A stretch of 64,000 bases of DNA from Dermacoccus abyssi (GCF_003515945.1 NZ_QWLM01000006.1:62001-126000); one strand, 5' to 3'. Shown: positions 1-10,685, counted from the stretch's first letter. A program made the numbers and translations. Notes: a model not told the origin generated them from the sequence alone.

Positions 1-264
1 GAACTGACCGCGCTCCAACCAGCGGTTGACGCGGGCAGCCGTCAGTGGGCCGAAGGCGAGGCGCGCCACGGAGCCGTTGTAGCGAATCGGCACGGCACGC
101 CCGGCGCTGACGAAGTAGTCGGGCATGTGCGTCTCGTCGTCCGCGGGCGCGAGGACGCTCACGTCGTGGCCAGCGCCGATGAGGTACTCGGCGAGGTCGC
201 GCACGTGCAGCTGCACGCCGCCGGGCACGTCGAACGAGTACGGGCTGACGAGACCGACGCGCAT
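1..264 (-). CDS. pimA: Phosphatidyl-myo-inositol mannosyltransferase PimA, N-terminal part (runs off the window)
   Basis: The 88 visible residues begin MRVGLVSPYSFDVPGGVQ, the typical start of a GT-B (GT4) glycosyltransferase with an N-terminal Rossmann strand and a glycine-rich GGV loop. PimA transfers mannose from GDP-mannose to phosphatidylinositol on the inner membrane face, the first committed step of phosphatidylinositol mannoside (PIM) synthesis. Assignment to PimA rather than another GT4 enzyme rests mainly on context: it follows an acyltransferase, pgsA and a HIT protein on the same strand, the order known in mycobacteria. The ATG lies 4 bp after the acyltransferase stop, so translation is probably coupled. 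The C-terminal GT domain lies outside the window. Confidence 0.85.
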   Translation of the reverse strand, partial: MRVGLVSPYSFDVPGGVQLHVRDLAEYLIGAGHDVSVLAPADDETHMPDYFVSAGRAVPIRYNGSVARLAFGPLTAARVNRWLERGQF

Positions 265-268
265 CGTG

Positions 269-1228
269 TCAGTTCCCTCGCGGCGCGCGGTTGCCGAGGT
301 CGTCGACGAAGACGCGCTGCATCATGTGCCAGTCCTCGGTGCGCTCGACGATCGCCGTCGACAACGCATCGACGCACTGCTGCGTGGCCGCGAGGACGTC
401 GGCGCGCATGTCCGGCGACGAACCGGCATCGACAGGGTCGTGGAAGCGGATCTCGATGCCTCGCATCGCGCGACCCCTCGGAGGGTCGTAGGTGATCGTG
501 ACGGGGTACAGGCGAGCACCCGTGCGTCGGGCCAGAATCGCGGGCCCGGCGGCGACCCGCGCGTCGTGTCCGGCGAGCTTCACGGTGACGCCACGCTGCG
601 TGAGGTCACGGTCCGACAGCAGCGGCGCAAAGGCGCCCGGCACCCGCAGCGCCGCCTCGACCTGACCCATGACGTCGATGCCCTGCGTCAACGGGATAAT
701 CGTCATGCCGAGGCCCTCACGGAACTCGAGGAACGCGCGGAAGAGCTCGTCGGGTTCGAGACGTTCGGCAACGGTCGTGACGTGCGCGAGCTCGGTGGCG
801 GACCATGCGCCGGCGAGATCCCAGTTACCGAGGTGGCCGAGGTAGAGGACGATCGACTCCCCCGCCGCAAGGTCCGCCCGCACCTGGTCGATGGCACCGG
901 TGGTGCGCACGAGCGAGCGCAGATCGTCATGCGAGAGCGACTGGAGGCGGAACGCGTCGCACCAGTAACGGAAGTAGGAGCGCAGGCCCTCACGGGTGAG
1001 GTCGTCCAGGGCTGCGTCATCGAGTTCCGGGCGGACCCGGGCGTAGTTCGAGCGCATCCGCTCGACGTCCTTGCCGCCGCGACGGTGAAGGACGTCCGCG
1101 ATCTTCTCGAAGAGCGCGTACGCAGCCGGCTCGGGCAGGGCGCGCACGGCACGCCATCCGGCCTTGAAGGCGAGAACGGTGGCGGCGTCCTGCGCTCGCT
1201 TACGGGAGAGAGCGGGCCGAGCCATCAC
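269..1228 (-). CDS. Phosphatidylinositol mannoside acyltransferase (PatA-like, LPLAT family)
   Basis: This 319-residue protein has the LPLAT/HtrB-type acyltransferase signature HLGNWD (H-x4-D catalytic motif) near residue 132, and its length fits the family. Mycobacterial homologues acylate the mannose of PIM1/PIM2 using acyl-CoA at the cytoplasmic membrane. The start is GTG at 1228, giving a 4-bp GTGA overlap with the pgsA stop; an ATG directly after it (1225) is an equally plausible start. It sits between pgsA and pimA, so the operon makes phosphatidylinositol and converts it to acylated PIMs. Substrate assignment comes from context and family knowledge. Confidence 0.86.
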   Translation of the reverse strand: MMARPALSRKRAQDAATVLAFKAGWRAVRALPEPAAYALFEKIADVLHRRGGKDVERMRSNYARVRPELDDAALDDLTREGLRSYFRYWCDAFRLQSLSHDDLRSLVRTTGAIDQVRADLAAGESIVLYLGHLGNWDLAGAWSATELAHVTTVAERLEPDELFRAFLEFREGLGMTIIPLTQGIDVMGQVEAALRVPGAFAPLLSDRDLTQRGVTVKLAGHDARVAAGPAILARRTGARLYPVTITYDPPRGRAMRGIEIRFHDPVDAGSSPDMRADVLAATQQCVDALSTAIVERTEDWHMMQRVFVDDLGNRAPRGN

Positions 1229-1848
1229 TTCGCGAGAGCCTTGCCGAGCGCCTGACCACGCACCATGAGCATGCGCTGCAGCACGGTAATGAAGGAGGCG
1301 ACTGCGAGCAGGGCGAGGACGATCGTCAGGACGATGTACGGCAGGTCGAACAGGCCCGTGAGGCCGGTGGTGACGAGAACCGCGACGAGACGGTCCGCGC
1401 GTTCGGCGATGCCGACGTTCGCCTCCATGCCGAGGCCTTCGGCGCGAGCCTTCGCGTACGAGACGACGGAACCAAGCACGAGGCAGGCGAGCGCGAGGCA
1501 GGCCATGAGGAAGTTGTCGCCCTGGCCGGCGAAGTAGAGCACGAGGCCACCGAAGATGGCGGCGTCACCGACGCGGTCGAGCGTGGAGTCGAGGTAGGCG
1601 CCCCACACCGACGAGCGACCCGACAGGCGGGCCATGTTGCCGTCGAGCATGTCGGAGAAGACGAAGGCCGTGATGAACAGCGTGCCGACGAGGAACTCGC
1701 CGCGCGGGTAGAACCACAGCGCGCCGAACGAGACACCGAGCGTGCCGACGATCGTGACGACGTCAGGGCTGATGCCGAGGCGCAGGAGCAGCTGCGCCAG
1801 GGGGCGGAAGATCGCGGAGAAGAAGGCGCGCGCGTACTTGTTCAGCAT
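1225..1848 (-). CDS. pgsA: Phosphatidylinositol phosphate synthase (CDP-alcohol phosphatidyltransferase)
   Basis: The 207-residue protein carries the complete CDP-alcohol phosphotransferase motif, with DMLDGNMAR followed by G and then D-x3-D (GAYLDSTLD), around residues 66-91. Several hydrophobic segments follow, consistent with the six-helix membrane fold. The actinobacterial enzyme joins CDP-diacylglycerol to inositol-1-phosphate, giving phosphatidylinositol phosphate, the precursor of PIMs. Neighbouring acyltransferase and pimA genes support the phosphatidylinositol branch over phosphatidylglycerol-phosphate synthase. Its stop overlaps the next start, so translation is probably coupled. 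Confidence 0.88.
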   Translation of the reverse strand: MLNKYARAFFSAIFRPLAQLLLRLGISPDVVTIVGTLGVSFGALWFYPRGEFLVGTLFITAFVFSDMLDGNMARLSGRSSVWGAYLDSTLDRVGDAAIFGGLVLYFAGQGDNFLMACLALACLVLGSVVSYAKARAEGLGMEANVGIAERADRLVAVLVTTGLTGLFDLPYIVLTIVLALLAVASFITVLQRMLMVRGQALGKALAK

Positions 1849-1958
1849 GGTGACTCAACTGTAGCGGTTCGATACGTCGAGCCGAGGTGCGCGCCGCGCC
1901 GGACGAGTCACATCTCACCCCGCGTTCACGAGCCGCACGCCCCGCGAGGTCGAGGCCG

Positions 1959-2528
1959 TCAGTCGGTTGGCCAGGACGCCGCGATGCGCTGACGGCTGTC
2001 CTCGAGAAGCACCGGGAGAGCCTTCGTCTGGCCGACGATCGGCATGAAGTTCATGTCGCCACCCCAGCGGGGCACGATGTGCTGATGCAGGTGCGCAGCC
2101 ACGCCGGCGCCCGCGACATCGCCCTGGTTCATGCCGAGGTTGAATCCGGCCGGGTTCGACGCCGCCTTGAGCGCGCGAATGCCCTGCTTCGTCAGCTTCG
2201 TGAACTCCTCGGTCTCCGCGTCCGTGAGGTCGATGTAGTGCGGCACGTGACGGTAGGGGCACACGAGCAGGTGGCCCGGGTTGTACGGGAAGAGGTTCAT
2301 CACGACGAAGCAGTGCTCACCGCGGTGCACGATGAGGCCCTCGGCGTCGTCCTTGCCCGCCGCCGCGCAGAACGGACAGCCGTCGCCGGCGTCCCTCGAG
2401 GGGCGGTCGGCCTCGATGTAGGCCATGCGGTGAGGCGTCCACAGTCGGCCGAACCCGTCGGGCTCCCCCGCGAAGTCGTGCTCGGACTCGGCGTGCTCGG
2501 GAGTGAAGTCCTCGTTCTGCGTGACCAT
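1959..2528 (-). CDS. HIT-family nucleotide phosphorylase/hydrolase (Ap4A phosphorylase-like)
   Basis: The C-terminal half contains the histidine-triad motif HLHQHIVPRW (H-x-H-x-H), which forms the nucleotide-binding catalytic site. A Cys pair near residue 55 (CPFCAA) resembles the zinc-binding or structural pair of actinobacterial HIT proteins. The mycobacterial protein at this syntenic position (upstream of pgsA) is a diadenosine tetraphosphate phosphorylase, so that activity is likely here. I chose the ATG at 2528 because a GGATGGGG ribosome-site-like stretch precedes it; a second ATG lies 9 bp upstream. A gap of about 110 bp separates it from pgsA. Confidence 0.82.
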   Translation of the reverse strand: MVTQNEDFTPEHAESEHDFAGEPDGFGRLWTPHRMAYIEADRPSRDAGDGCPFCAAAGKDDAEGLIVHRGEHCFVVMNLFPYNPGHLLVCPYRHVPHYIDLTDAETEEFTKLTKQGIRALKAASNPAGFNLGMNQGDVAGAGVAAHLHQHIVPRWGGDMNFMPIVGQTKALPVLLEDSRQRIAASWPTD

Positions 2529-2560
2529 GCGCCCCATCCTAGGGAAACCCGCGCGCCGGG

Positions 2561-2947
2561 TCAGACCGGAGCGATCTCGGCGAGTTTCTCCACGAGCCGC
2601 TCGTCGCTCGCAGCGCCCGCGTGGGCCAGGCCGCCCACGCGCTCTGCCACTTTCTGTGCGACGGCTGCGGCATCGCCTTCACCCACGACGGCGACGGCGC
2701 TCGCGAGTCCGCCGAGGCCGCTTGCGGCGTCCTCGAGGTCGAGCCAGTCGTCGTCGGTGAGTTCCGCTGTCACACCCGCCCACACGACGCCCGCGGCCAT
2801 GACGCCACGTTCGGCCAGCGATCCGACGCTCTCGCGCGGCAGCGAGCCGTCCTCACCGAGGTAGAGCACGACGGCGTTCGCCGCCGGCTTCGACGGGCAG
2901 GCGATGCAGCGCTCGAGCTGGTCGAGGGCCCAGATGATGTCGCTCAT
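2561..2947 (-). CDS. Conserved-looking small protein of unknown function
   Basis: This 128-residue soluble protein starts MSDIIWALDQLERC and has a CIAC Cys pair near residues 14-17. The middle is acidic (TDDDWLDLED) and the C-terminal half is Ala/Val-rich and probably helical. I do not recognise the family. Its ATG overlaps the stop of the upstream GNAT gene by 4 bp (ATGA), so the two are probably translated together, which argues that it is a real gene. No signal peptide or membrane segment is visible. Function is unknown. Confidence 0.6.
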   Translation of the reverse strand: MSDIIWALDQLERCIACPSKPAANAVVLYLGEDGSLPRESVGSLAERGVMAAGVVWAGVTAELTDDDWLDLEDAASGLGGLASAVAVVGEGDAAAVAQKVAERVGGLAHAGAASDERLVEKLAEIAPV

Positions 2948-3423
2948 CGCTGCTCCTTCGTGGCCGCGAACGGTGCGTCGCGGTGCATGTGTCGCTCCTC
3001 CGGGGCACCGAATCCGAGACGCTCGTACAACGGGCGCGCCTTCGGACGCGTGTTGAGCAGCATCCGCTCGACGCCGCGCGCGTCCGCCCAGGCGTCGACG
3101 GTGCGGAGCATGCGTTCGCCGAGTCCCGCGCCACGCTCGTCGGGCACGACGAAGACGAACGCGACGTACAACCACGGCTTGGCGCCGCGCGCGAGCGTCG
3201 GCATCCGGTGGACGAGGGCGCACTGCACGATGCCGACGACGGTGCCGTCGGAACGGGTGGCGATCCACGTGGGTACCTCGTCGAAGGCCGAGAGGAAGTC
3301 GTCCGCGTACTCGGTCACGAAACCGGCCCGATTCGGGTGCCCCTCCTCGAGGTCCGAGCGCAACCGAAGCGCTGCACAGGCGAAGGCGTCGTCACGCCTG
3401 GCCCGGGCGATGGTGATCGTCAT
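2944..3423 (-). CDS. GNAT family N-acetyltransferase
   Basis: The 159-residue protein has the GNAT layout: an N-terminal strand (MTITIARARRDD), a central beta region (WIATRSDGTVVGIVQ), and the acetyl-CoA-binding motif A (VVPDERGAGLGERML, matching R/Q-x-x-G-x-G/A). A C-terminal LYERLGFG follows. It should transfer an acetyl group from acetyl-CoA to a small molecule or protein amine; the substrate cannot be read from sequence. The stop overlaps the start of the next gene (ATGA). A divergent promoter region containing the SAM-IV riboswitch of metY lies upstream. Confidence 0.85.
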   Translation of the reverse strand: MTITIARARRDDAFACAALRLRSDLEEGHPNRAGFVTEYADDFLSAFDEVPTWIATRSDGTVVGIVQCALVHRMPTLARGAKPWLYVAFVFVVPDERGAGLGERMLRTVDAWADARGVERMLLNTRPKARPLYERLGFGAPEERHMHRDAPFAATKEQR

Positions 3424-3536
3424 GGCGCCAGTCAACCACGGCTTGACCCTTCGGCAAACGCCCCGCGCCGCACGGCAAACCACGATGTGAGACACGAGTC
3501 CCGCCCCTCGATACCGCCCGGGATATCCTCGGACCA

Positions 3537-3650
3537 GGTCACGAGCGCCAGCGTCAAACCCCGGTTTGCTGGCCGGCAACCCTCCCACCGCGGCGGGGTG
3601 CTCCGGGTGACGACCTGGCCCGGCGTCGGATACGCCCGGGCAAGCGCGGA
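3537..3650 (+). promoter_or_regulatory. SAM-IV riboswitch upstream of metY
   Basis: The leader shows the conserved SAM-IV core: GGTCACGAGCGCC at 3537, TTGCTGGCCGGCAACCC near 3567, a GC-rich GGCGGGGTG stem, the closing GGGTGACGACC (about 3605-3615), and the 3' element GGGCAAGCGCGG near 3638. This class binds S-adenosylmethionine and is known almost only from Actinobacteria, upstream of methionine genes. It lies 67 bp before the metY start, so high SAM should repress metY. A GATATCCT stretch just upstream (about 3521) could be the -10 element. Confidence 0.88.
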
Positions 3651-3717
3651 AGCAGAGCTTCCGGCGCACCCCGCGTGCGAGGTTCGCGCACGGGTAGCGA
3701 CCTTTCGAGGAGTTGTC

Positions 3718-5043
3718 ATGAGCGCTCAGGACTGGGCTTTCGAGACCAAGCAGATCCACGCCGGCCAAGTGCCGGACGGGGATACCGGATCGCGCGCGCT
3801 GCCGATCTACCAGACGACCTCGTTCGTCTTCGACTCCGCCGAGACCGCGGCCAACCGCTTCGGCCTGTCCGACCTCGGCCCCATCTACACCCGCATCGGC
3901 AACCCGACGTCGCAGGCCGTCGAGGAGCGCATCGCGGCGCTCGAGGGAGGCGTCGGTGCGCTGCTGCTGGCCTCCGGCCAGGCCGCGACGACGTTCGCCA
4001 TCCTCAACGTCGCGCAGGCCGGCGACCACGTCGTCGCGTCGGCCGCGCTCTACGGCGGCACGTACAACCTGCTCAAGTACACGCTCAAGCGCCTCGGTGT
4101 GGAGACCACCTTCGTCGAAGACATCGGTGACCTCGACGCGTGGAAGAGCGCCATCCGCCCGAACACCAAGCTCCTGTTCGGCGAGACGCTGAGCAACCCC
4201 GACCAGAAGGTCCTCGACGTCGCGGGTGTTGCCGGTGTTGCCCACGACGCCGGCCTGCCGCTGTTCGTCGACAACACCGTCGCGACGCCGTACCTGCTGC
4301 GCCCGATCAAGCACGGCGCGGACGTCGTCATCCACTCGGCGACGAAGTACCTCGGCGGCCACGGCACGTCGATCGCCGGCGTGCTCGTGGACGCCGGAAC
4401 GTTCGACTACGCCAAGGAGCCGGAGAAGTTCCCGCAGTTCAACGAGCCGAGCGAGAGCTACCACGGTCTCGTCTTCGCCCGCGATCTCGGCGTCGGTTCG
4501 GCGCTCGGCGCGAACCTCGCGTTCATCCTCAAGGCACGCGTCGAACTGCTGCGCGATCTCGGCTCCGCCGTGTCGCCGTTCAACGCGTTCCTCATCGCGC
4601 AGGGCCTCGAGACCCTGTCGCTGCGCGTCGAGCGTCACGTCGAGAACGCGAAGAAGGTCGTCGCGTACCTGAGCGAGCACGCGCAGGTCGAGAAGGTCTT
4701 CTACGCCTCGAAGGACGACAGCCCGTACAAGGAGCTGGCCGACCGCTACCTGCCCACCGGTTCCGGCGCGGTGTTCTCCTTCGAGATCGCCGGCGGCATC
4801 GACGCGGGCAAGGCGTTCGTCGACGCTCTCGAACTGCACTCGCACGTGGCCAACATCGGTGACGTGCGCTCGCTCGCCATCCACCCGGCGACGACGACGC
4901 ACAGCCAGGGCAGTGACGACGACCGCCGCGGCGCCGGCGTCACGCCCGGCCTCGTGCGGCTGTCGGTCGGCATCGAGAACGCGAACGACATCATCGCCGA
5001 CCTCGACAAGGGCTTCGCGGCCGCGAAGGCTGCCTCCGCCTGA
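3718..5043 (+). CDS. metY: O-acetylhomoserine aminocarboxypropyltransferase (sulfhydrylase)
   Basis: The 441-residue Cys/Met-metabolism PLP enzyme has the Lys-containing motif SATKYLGGHGTS near residue 205 and the family N-terminus (FETKQIHAGQ, YQTTSFVF). The long form with the SQGSDDDRRGAGVTPGL region and C-terminal SVGIEN matches O-acetylhomoserine sulfhydrylases better than shorter cystathionine gamma-synthases. It makes homocysteine (or methionine) from O-acetylhomoserine and sulfide in the cytosol. An AGGAG site at 3708-3712 decides the ATG at 3718. The SAM-IV riboswitch directly upstream supports a methionine role. A strong terminator follows. Confidence 0.93.
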   Translation: MSAQDWAFETKQIHAGQVPDGDTGSRALPIYQTTSFVFDSAETAANRFGLSDLGPIYTRIGNPTSQAVEERIAALEGGVGALLLASGQAATTFAILNVAQAGDHVVASAALYGGTYNLLKYTLKRLGVETTFVEDIGDLDAWKSAIRPNTKLLFGETLSNPDQKVLDVAGVAGVAHDAGLPLFVDNTVATPYLLRPIKHGADVVIHSATKYLGGHGTSIAGVLVDAGTFDYAKEPEKFPQFNEPSESYHGLVFARDLGVGSALGANLAFILKARVELLRDLGSAVSPFNAFLIAQGLETLSLRVERHVENAKKVVAYLSEHAQVEKVFYASKDDSPYKELADRYLPTGSGAVFSFEIAGGIDAGKAFVDALELHSHVANIGDVRSLAIHPATTTHSQGSDDDRRGAGVTPGLVRLSVGIENANDIIADLDKGFAAAKAASA

Positions 5044-5063
5044 TCGCAGGCACCACCGGACAA

Positions 5064-5104
5064 CGACGAAGCCGCCGCCCCAAAGTGGGGCGGCGGCTTC
5101 GTCG
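5064..5104. terminator. Bidirectional intrinsic terminator between metY and thrS
   Basis: A perfect 19-bp GC-rich inverted repeat with a 3-nt loop (arms 5064-5082 and 5086-5104) lies between the convergent metY and thrS stops. It can terminate transcription from both sides. Confidence 0.9.
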
Positions 5105-5113
5105 CTGTTCGGA

Positions 5114-7129
5114 TCAAGCCTCGGAAGGTGCCTCGGCCGCCGTCGGCGACGTGTTGTTGCGCGAGGCGATGTACGCGGCGATCTCGGCCACGGCCTCGTC
5201 GACCGGCACACCGTTCTTCTGCGAGCCGTCGCGGTAGCGGAAGCTGACGGCTCCGTTGTCGCGGTCCTCCTCGCCGGCGATGAGGATGAACGGCGCCTTC
5301 GACTTCGAGGCGTTGCGGATCTTCTTCGGGAAGCGGTCGTCGCTCGTGTCCATCTCGACGCGCACGCCGGCCCGACGCAGCTTCTCGCCCACCTCGCCGA
5401 GGTAGTCGTAGTACTCCTCCGCGACCGGAACCCCGAGCACCTGGACCGGTGCGAGCCACGCCGGGAACTGTCCCGCGTAGTGCTCGACGAGCACACCGAG
5501 GAAGCGCTCGATCGAACCGAACTTCGCCGAGTGGATCATGACCGGCTGCTGACGCGTGCCGTCCTGAGCCTGGAACTCGAGGCCGAAGCGCTCGGGCATG
5601 TTGAAGTCGTACTGGATCGTCGACATCTGCCACGTACGGCCGATGGCGTCACGTGCCTGCACGGAGATCTTCGGGCCGTAGAAGGCTGCGCCGCCCGGGT
5701 CGGGCACGAGCTCGAGGCCCGAGGCGTTCGCGACGTCGGCGAGCACCTGCGTCGCGACCTCCCACTGCTCGTCGGTGCCGATGAACTTGTCCTTCTTGTC
5801 GCCGTCCTCGTCACGCGTCGACAGCTCGAGGTAGAAGTCGTTCAGCCCGAAGTCACGCAGCAGCCCGAGGATGAAGTCGAGCAGGTGCTTGATCTCGCCC
5901 GGCGCCTGCTCCGGCGTCACGTAGGAGTGGGAGTCGTCCTGGGTGATCATGCGCACGCGTGTGAGGCCCGAGAGAACGCCGGACTTCTCGTCGCGGTAGA
6001 CCGTGCCGAACTCGAAGAAACGCAGCGGCAGCTCACGGTAGGAGCGTCCGCGCGAACGGAAGATCTCGTTGTGCATGGGGCAGTTCATCGCCTTGAGGCG
6101 GTACTTCTGCCCGTCGAGGTCGAGCGGCGGGAACATGCCGTCGGCGTAGTACGGCAGGTGACCCGAGGTGTAGAAGAGGTCTTCCTTCGACACGTGCGGC
6201 GTGCCGACGTAGCTGAAGCCCTCTTCGATGTGGCGACGGCGGACATAGTCCTCCATCTCCCGCTTGATGATGCCGCCCTTGGGGTGGAACACGGGCAGGC
6301 CGGGGCCGATGTTCTCGGGGAAGCTGAACAGGTCCATCTCCGCGCCCAGCTTGCGGTGGTCACGCTTCTCGGCCTCGGCGAGACGCTCGAGGTAGGCCTT
6401 GAGCTGGTCCTTCGTGGGCCACGCGGTGCCGTAGACGCGCTGCAGCTGGGGGTTCTTCTCGCTGCCGCGCCAGTAGGCGGCAGCCGAGCGCATGAGCTTG
6501 AACGCGTTGCCGAGCACCTTCGTCGACGGCACGTGCGGGCCGCGGCACAGGTCGCCCCAGGCGACGCTGCCGTCACGACGGACGTTGTCGTAGATCGTCA
6601 GTTGACCGCCGCCGACCTCGGCCTCTGCGCCCTCGGCGGCATCGGCCGCGTTGCCCTTGAGGCCGATGAGCTCGCACTTGTACGGCTCGTCCTTGAGCTC
6701 CTCGAGGCCCTCGGCGTCGGTGATGACGCGACGACGGAACGTCTGGCCCTCGTTGACGATCTTGAGCATTGCCTTCTCGAGCTTCTTGAGGTCGTCGGGG
6801 GTGAACGCCTCGGCCACGTCGAAGTCGTAGTAGAAACCGTCGGTGATCGGCGGACCGATGCCGAGCTTGGCGTCGGGGTTGGCCTGCTGCACGGCCTGGG
6901 CGAGCAGGTGTGCGGCGGAGTGACGCAGGACGGCGAGGCCCTCGGGCTCCTGCGCCGTGACGGGCTCGACGACAGCGCCGGCCGGCACCTCGCGGTGCAG
7001 GTCCCACAGGTCGCCGTCGACGCGCATGACGAGGACGGCCTTGTCGTCGCCGAACAGGTCCGTGCCCGTCGTCCCGGCCTCCACCTCGCGCTGGGCACCG
7101 GCGACGGTCAGGGTGATCTGTTCGGACAC
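5114..7129 (-). CDS. thrS: Threonyl-tRNA synthetase
   Basis: The 671-residue class II synthetase shows the full ThrRS layout: an N-terminal TGS domain, an editing domain with HSAAH (H-x3-H) and CRGPHV zinc/editing residues, and the catalytic core with MNCPMH. A C-terminal HGTP anticodon-binding domain follows ([12 protein letters not shown] onward). It charges tRNA-Thr and edits mischarged Ser. The GTG at 7129 is chosen because an AAGGAGA site precedes it at proper spacing and residues from there match the family N-terminus. It converges on metY through a shared terminator. Confidence 0.96.
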   Translation of the reverse strand: MSEQITLTVAGAQREVEAGTTGTDLFGDDKAVLVMRVDGDLWDLHREVPAGAVVEPVTAQEPEGLAVLRHSAAHLLAQAVQQANPDAKLGIGPPITDGFYYDFDVAEAFTPDDLKKLEKAMLKIVNEGQTFRRRVITDAEGLEELKDEPYKCELIGLKGNAADAAEGAEAEVGGGQLTIYDNVRRDGSVAWGDLCRGPHVPSTKVLGNAFKLMRSAAAYWRGSEKNPQLQRVYGTAWPTKDQLKAYLERLAEAEKRDHRKLGAEMDLFSFPENIGPGLPVFHPKGGIIKREMEDYVRRRHIEEGFSYVGTPHVSKEDLFYTSGHLPYYADGMFPPLDLDGQKYRLKAMNCPMHNEIFRSRGRSYRELPLRFFEFGTVYRDEKSGVLSGLTRVRMITQDDSHSYVTPEQAPGEIKHLLDFILGLLRDFGLNDFYLELSTRDEDGDKKDKFIGTDEQWEVATQVLADVANASGLELVPDPGGAAFYGPKISVQARDAIGRTWQMSTIQYDFNMPERFGLEFQAQDGTRQQPVMIHSAKFGSIERFLGVLVEHYAGQFPAWLAPVQVLGVPVAEEYYDYLGEVGEKLRRAGVRVEMDTSDDRFPKKIRNASKSKAPFILIAGEEDRDNGAVSFRYRDGSQKNGVPVDEAVAEIAAYIASRNNTSPTAAEAPSEA

Positions 7130-7229
7130 GGGAGGTCTCCTTGGAAGTCGGGATGGGGGCGCACCTGCGTCGACCCGATGCAAGGTTACCGGCTCCCCGA
7201 AGTGCCGGGCGAGCCGGTTTGCCGGGCGA

Positions 7230-8260
7230 TCAGAGGTTGTTGACGATGACGGCGGCGAGGCCGCTCGCCACGAGGACCAGGACGACGAGGACCGCGACGA
7301 GGAACGCCGACATCCCGCCGCCGCTCGGCGCAGGTGCGGGACGCGGCGCCGCTCTGGCGCTGGCGACACGTGCCGGGGACGCCTGATGCGCGCGCGGCGG
7401 GGCACTGGGTCGGGCCGGCGCCGGTGCGGGGCGTCCGGAGCCGCCGGCCGCAGCACGACGGCGTTCCTTCTTGATGGCCGCGATCCACTCGCCCGCCGAC
7501 GGCGGACGCTCGGCAGGGTCCTTGCGAAGCGCCCACCGGATGGCGGCGTCCACGCGCGGCGTCACCCCGTCGACGCGGCCGACGAGCGACGGCGCTTCGC
7601 GTGGCGGTGGGCCTGGCGCAGTTCCTCGAGTTCCCGCCCCGCGAAGGGCGGTTCGCCCGTGAGCGCGTAGTAGAGGACGCATCCGAGGGCGTAGACGTCC
7701 ACCGCGGGCCCGTCCTCGGATGATGCGGTGAAGCGCTCGGGCGCCATGTAGGCCCACGACCCGAGAATCTGGGAACCGGCGGCTACCTTGTGGCGGTCGA
7801 CGACGGCGATACCGAAGTCGGCGAGGTAGACGAATCCCTTGCGGTCGACGAGGAGGTTGGCGGGCTTCACGTCGCGGTGGACGACGCCGGCGGCGTGCGC
7901 GTCGTCGAGGGCCGAGGCGGCCTGCTCGACGATCTCGATGGCCGTACCGAGAGACGCCGGCCCGAACTGACGCACGACGCCCGAGAGGGAGTGCCCGTCG
8001 ACGTAACGCATGTCGAGGTAGGCCTGGTCGTCGATCTCGCCGTAGTTGTGGATCGGCACGATGTGCGGCGAGTTCATACGCCCCACGAGGTCGGCCTCGC
8101 GGCGGAAGAGCTTGAGGTAGTCGGCCTCGTCGGCCTCCTGGTCGGCAATCACCTTGAGCGCGACGACACGGTCGTAGCGCGTGTCGCGGGCCCGCCAGAC
8201 ACGCCCCATGCCGCCCTGCCCGATGACGTCGAGCAGTTCGTACGGTCCTAGGTGTTGCAC
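7230..8260 (-). pseudogene. Membrane-anchored Ser/Thr protein kinase, interrupted by a one-base frameshift
   Basis: The N-terminal frame (from GTG 8260, preceded by GGGAGG) encodes a Hanks-type kinase: glycine loop IGQGGMGRVW, VALKVI lysine, HRDVKPANL catalytic loop, DFG, and APE-like MAPERF. The frame ends early near 7562, while the next minus frame continues the kinase C-lobe ([18 protein letters not shown]), then a Pro/Ala-rich linker and one membrane helix ([22 protein letters not shown]) ending at 7230. The combined span is one base short of a whole codon number, so a single missing base near 7600 explains the break. Only about four residues follow the helix, so no extracellular sensor exists. 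It may be an assembly error. Confidence 0.8.
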
Positions 8261-8332
8261 GCGGACACCTCCCCTTTCTCGCGGCGACGCCAACCTTACG
8301 GTCTCGTCCTGCTTCGCCTCGCGTGTACGCGC

Positions 8333-8375
8333 CGAACGCCGGGTCCCCCTCTACTTGCGGGTGACCCGGCGTTCG
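8333..8375 (-). terminator. Intrinsic terminator downstream of argG
   Basis: A perfect 12-bp GC-rich inverted repeat (arms 8333-8344 and 8364-8375, CGAACGCCGGGT type) lies just after the argG stop. No strong T tract is present, as is common in GC-rich actinobacteria. Confidence 0.7.
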
Positions 8376-8393
8376 CTTCGACTCGTTCGCGGG

Positions 8394-9866
<1,473 letters not shown>

Positions 9867-9934
9867 TCATTCGCGCGTTCATGGGCGCGTTCCAGACTAT
9901 CGGGGGCGCTGGCGCTTGCGGGCATGATGGGGGC

Positions 9935-10567
9935 ATGGATACCGCTGCGGGACAGGCCGGAACGAGCTTCGACGCGGTCGTCCTCGTCGGCGGCCGCGGT
10001 TCGCGTCTCGGCGGCGTCGACAAGGCCGCTCTCGACCTCGGAGGGCACCCACTCGTCGACGCCTCGCTGAACGCTGCTCGGGGCGCGCGGACGCTCGTCG
10101 TCGTCGGTCGAACCTCGGCGCCACTCCCCTCACGCGCGGTCCTCACCCAGGAGGAACCGGCCGGATCGGGCCCCGCCGCCGGGTTCGCCCGAGGCCTGAC
10201 ATCGATTACCGACCCGGCCTCCTGGACACTGCTCCTGGGCTGCGACGTGCCGGGGGCTGGCGACGCGGTGCGTCGCCTGCTCAACGCCAGCGCCGCTGGT
10301 GGCGACGCTGATGGCGTCGCTGATGTTGACGGGTTCGTCCTCACCGACGCCGACGGGCGCGCGCAGTGGATGCTCGGGCTCTACCGGACAGCCTCGGTTC
10401 GGGTCGCCGTCGACGCTTCCGCCGCGACGAACCTCTCGATGCGCGCGCTGTTCGCCGGGCTCGATCTCGTCCTCGTACGTCCGGCAGGCCCGGAGTGGCA
10501 CGACATCGACACGTGGGCCGACCACGCCGCGTGGACCGAACGCCTCGACCCGCAGCGGCCGGCCTGA
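9935..10567 (+). CDS. mobA: Molybdenum cofactor guanylyltransferase (MobA-like)
   Basis: The 210-residue nucleotidyltransferase has the NTP-binding signature LVGGRGSRLGGVDKAAL near residues 16-32 and the LLLGCDVP metal-binding segment near residue 95, as in MobA. MobA adds GMP to molybdopterin, making the bis-MGD precursor. The protein is slightly degenerate in the middle (Ala/Asp-rich ADGVADVDG), so a broader NTP-transferase role is possible. ATG 9935 is preceded by a G-rich site. It lies by a DUF6457 gene and opposite moaA/moaE, supporting a molybdenum-cofactor role. Confidence 0.85.
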   Translation: MDTAAGQAGTSFDAVVLVGGRGSRLGGVDKAALDLGGHPLVDASLNAARGARTLVVVGRTSAPLPSRAVLTQEEPAGSGPAAGFARGLTSITDPASWTLLLGCDVPGAGDAVRRLLNASAAGGDADGVADVDGFVLTDADGRAQWMLGLYRTASVRVAVDASAATNLSMRALFAGLDLVLVRPAGPEWHDIDTWADHAAWTERLDPQRPA

Positions 10568-10594
10568 CTCCCGTCCCGATGTCGCGGCGGTCGC

Positions 10595-10660
10595 TTGGGC
10601 CGACTTTCCTGCGCTTGGGCCGACTCGGCCTCGGCCCAACCGCATCGAAGTCTGCCCACC
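10595..10660. repeat. Dispersed imperfect inverted repeat, copy A
   Basis: This 66-nt intergenic element begins TTGGGCCGAC and ends near CTGCCCACC; its two ends are imperfect inverted repeats. A second element of identical length and about 73% identity (counted by eye) lies at 23820-23885. Both sit between genes. It may be a REP-like or MITE-like element, or a structured RNA end. Confidence 0.5.
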
Positions 10661-10685
10661 GGGATGACGACAGTACGCTGACATC

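Noticed and set aside
7130-7229. A T-box or other leader before thrS
   Set aside because: No antiterminator or T-box core is visible in the short leader, and actinobacterial thrS rarely carries one.
4859-7243. A 794-codon open frame antisense to thrS
   Set aside because: It is opposite an unmistakable threonyl-tRNA synthetase and crosses the metY-thrS terminator.
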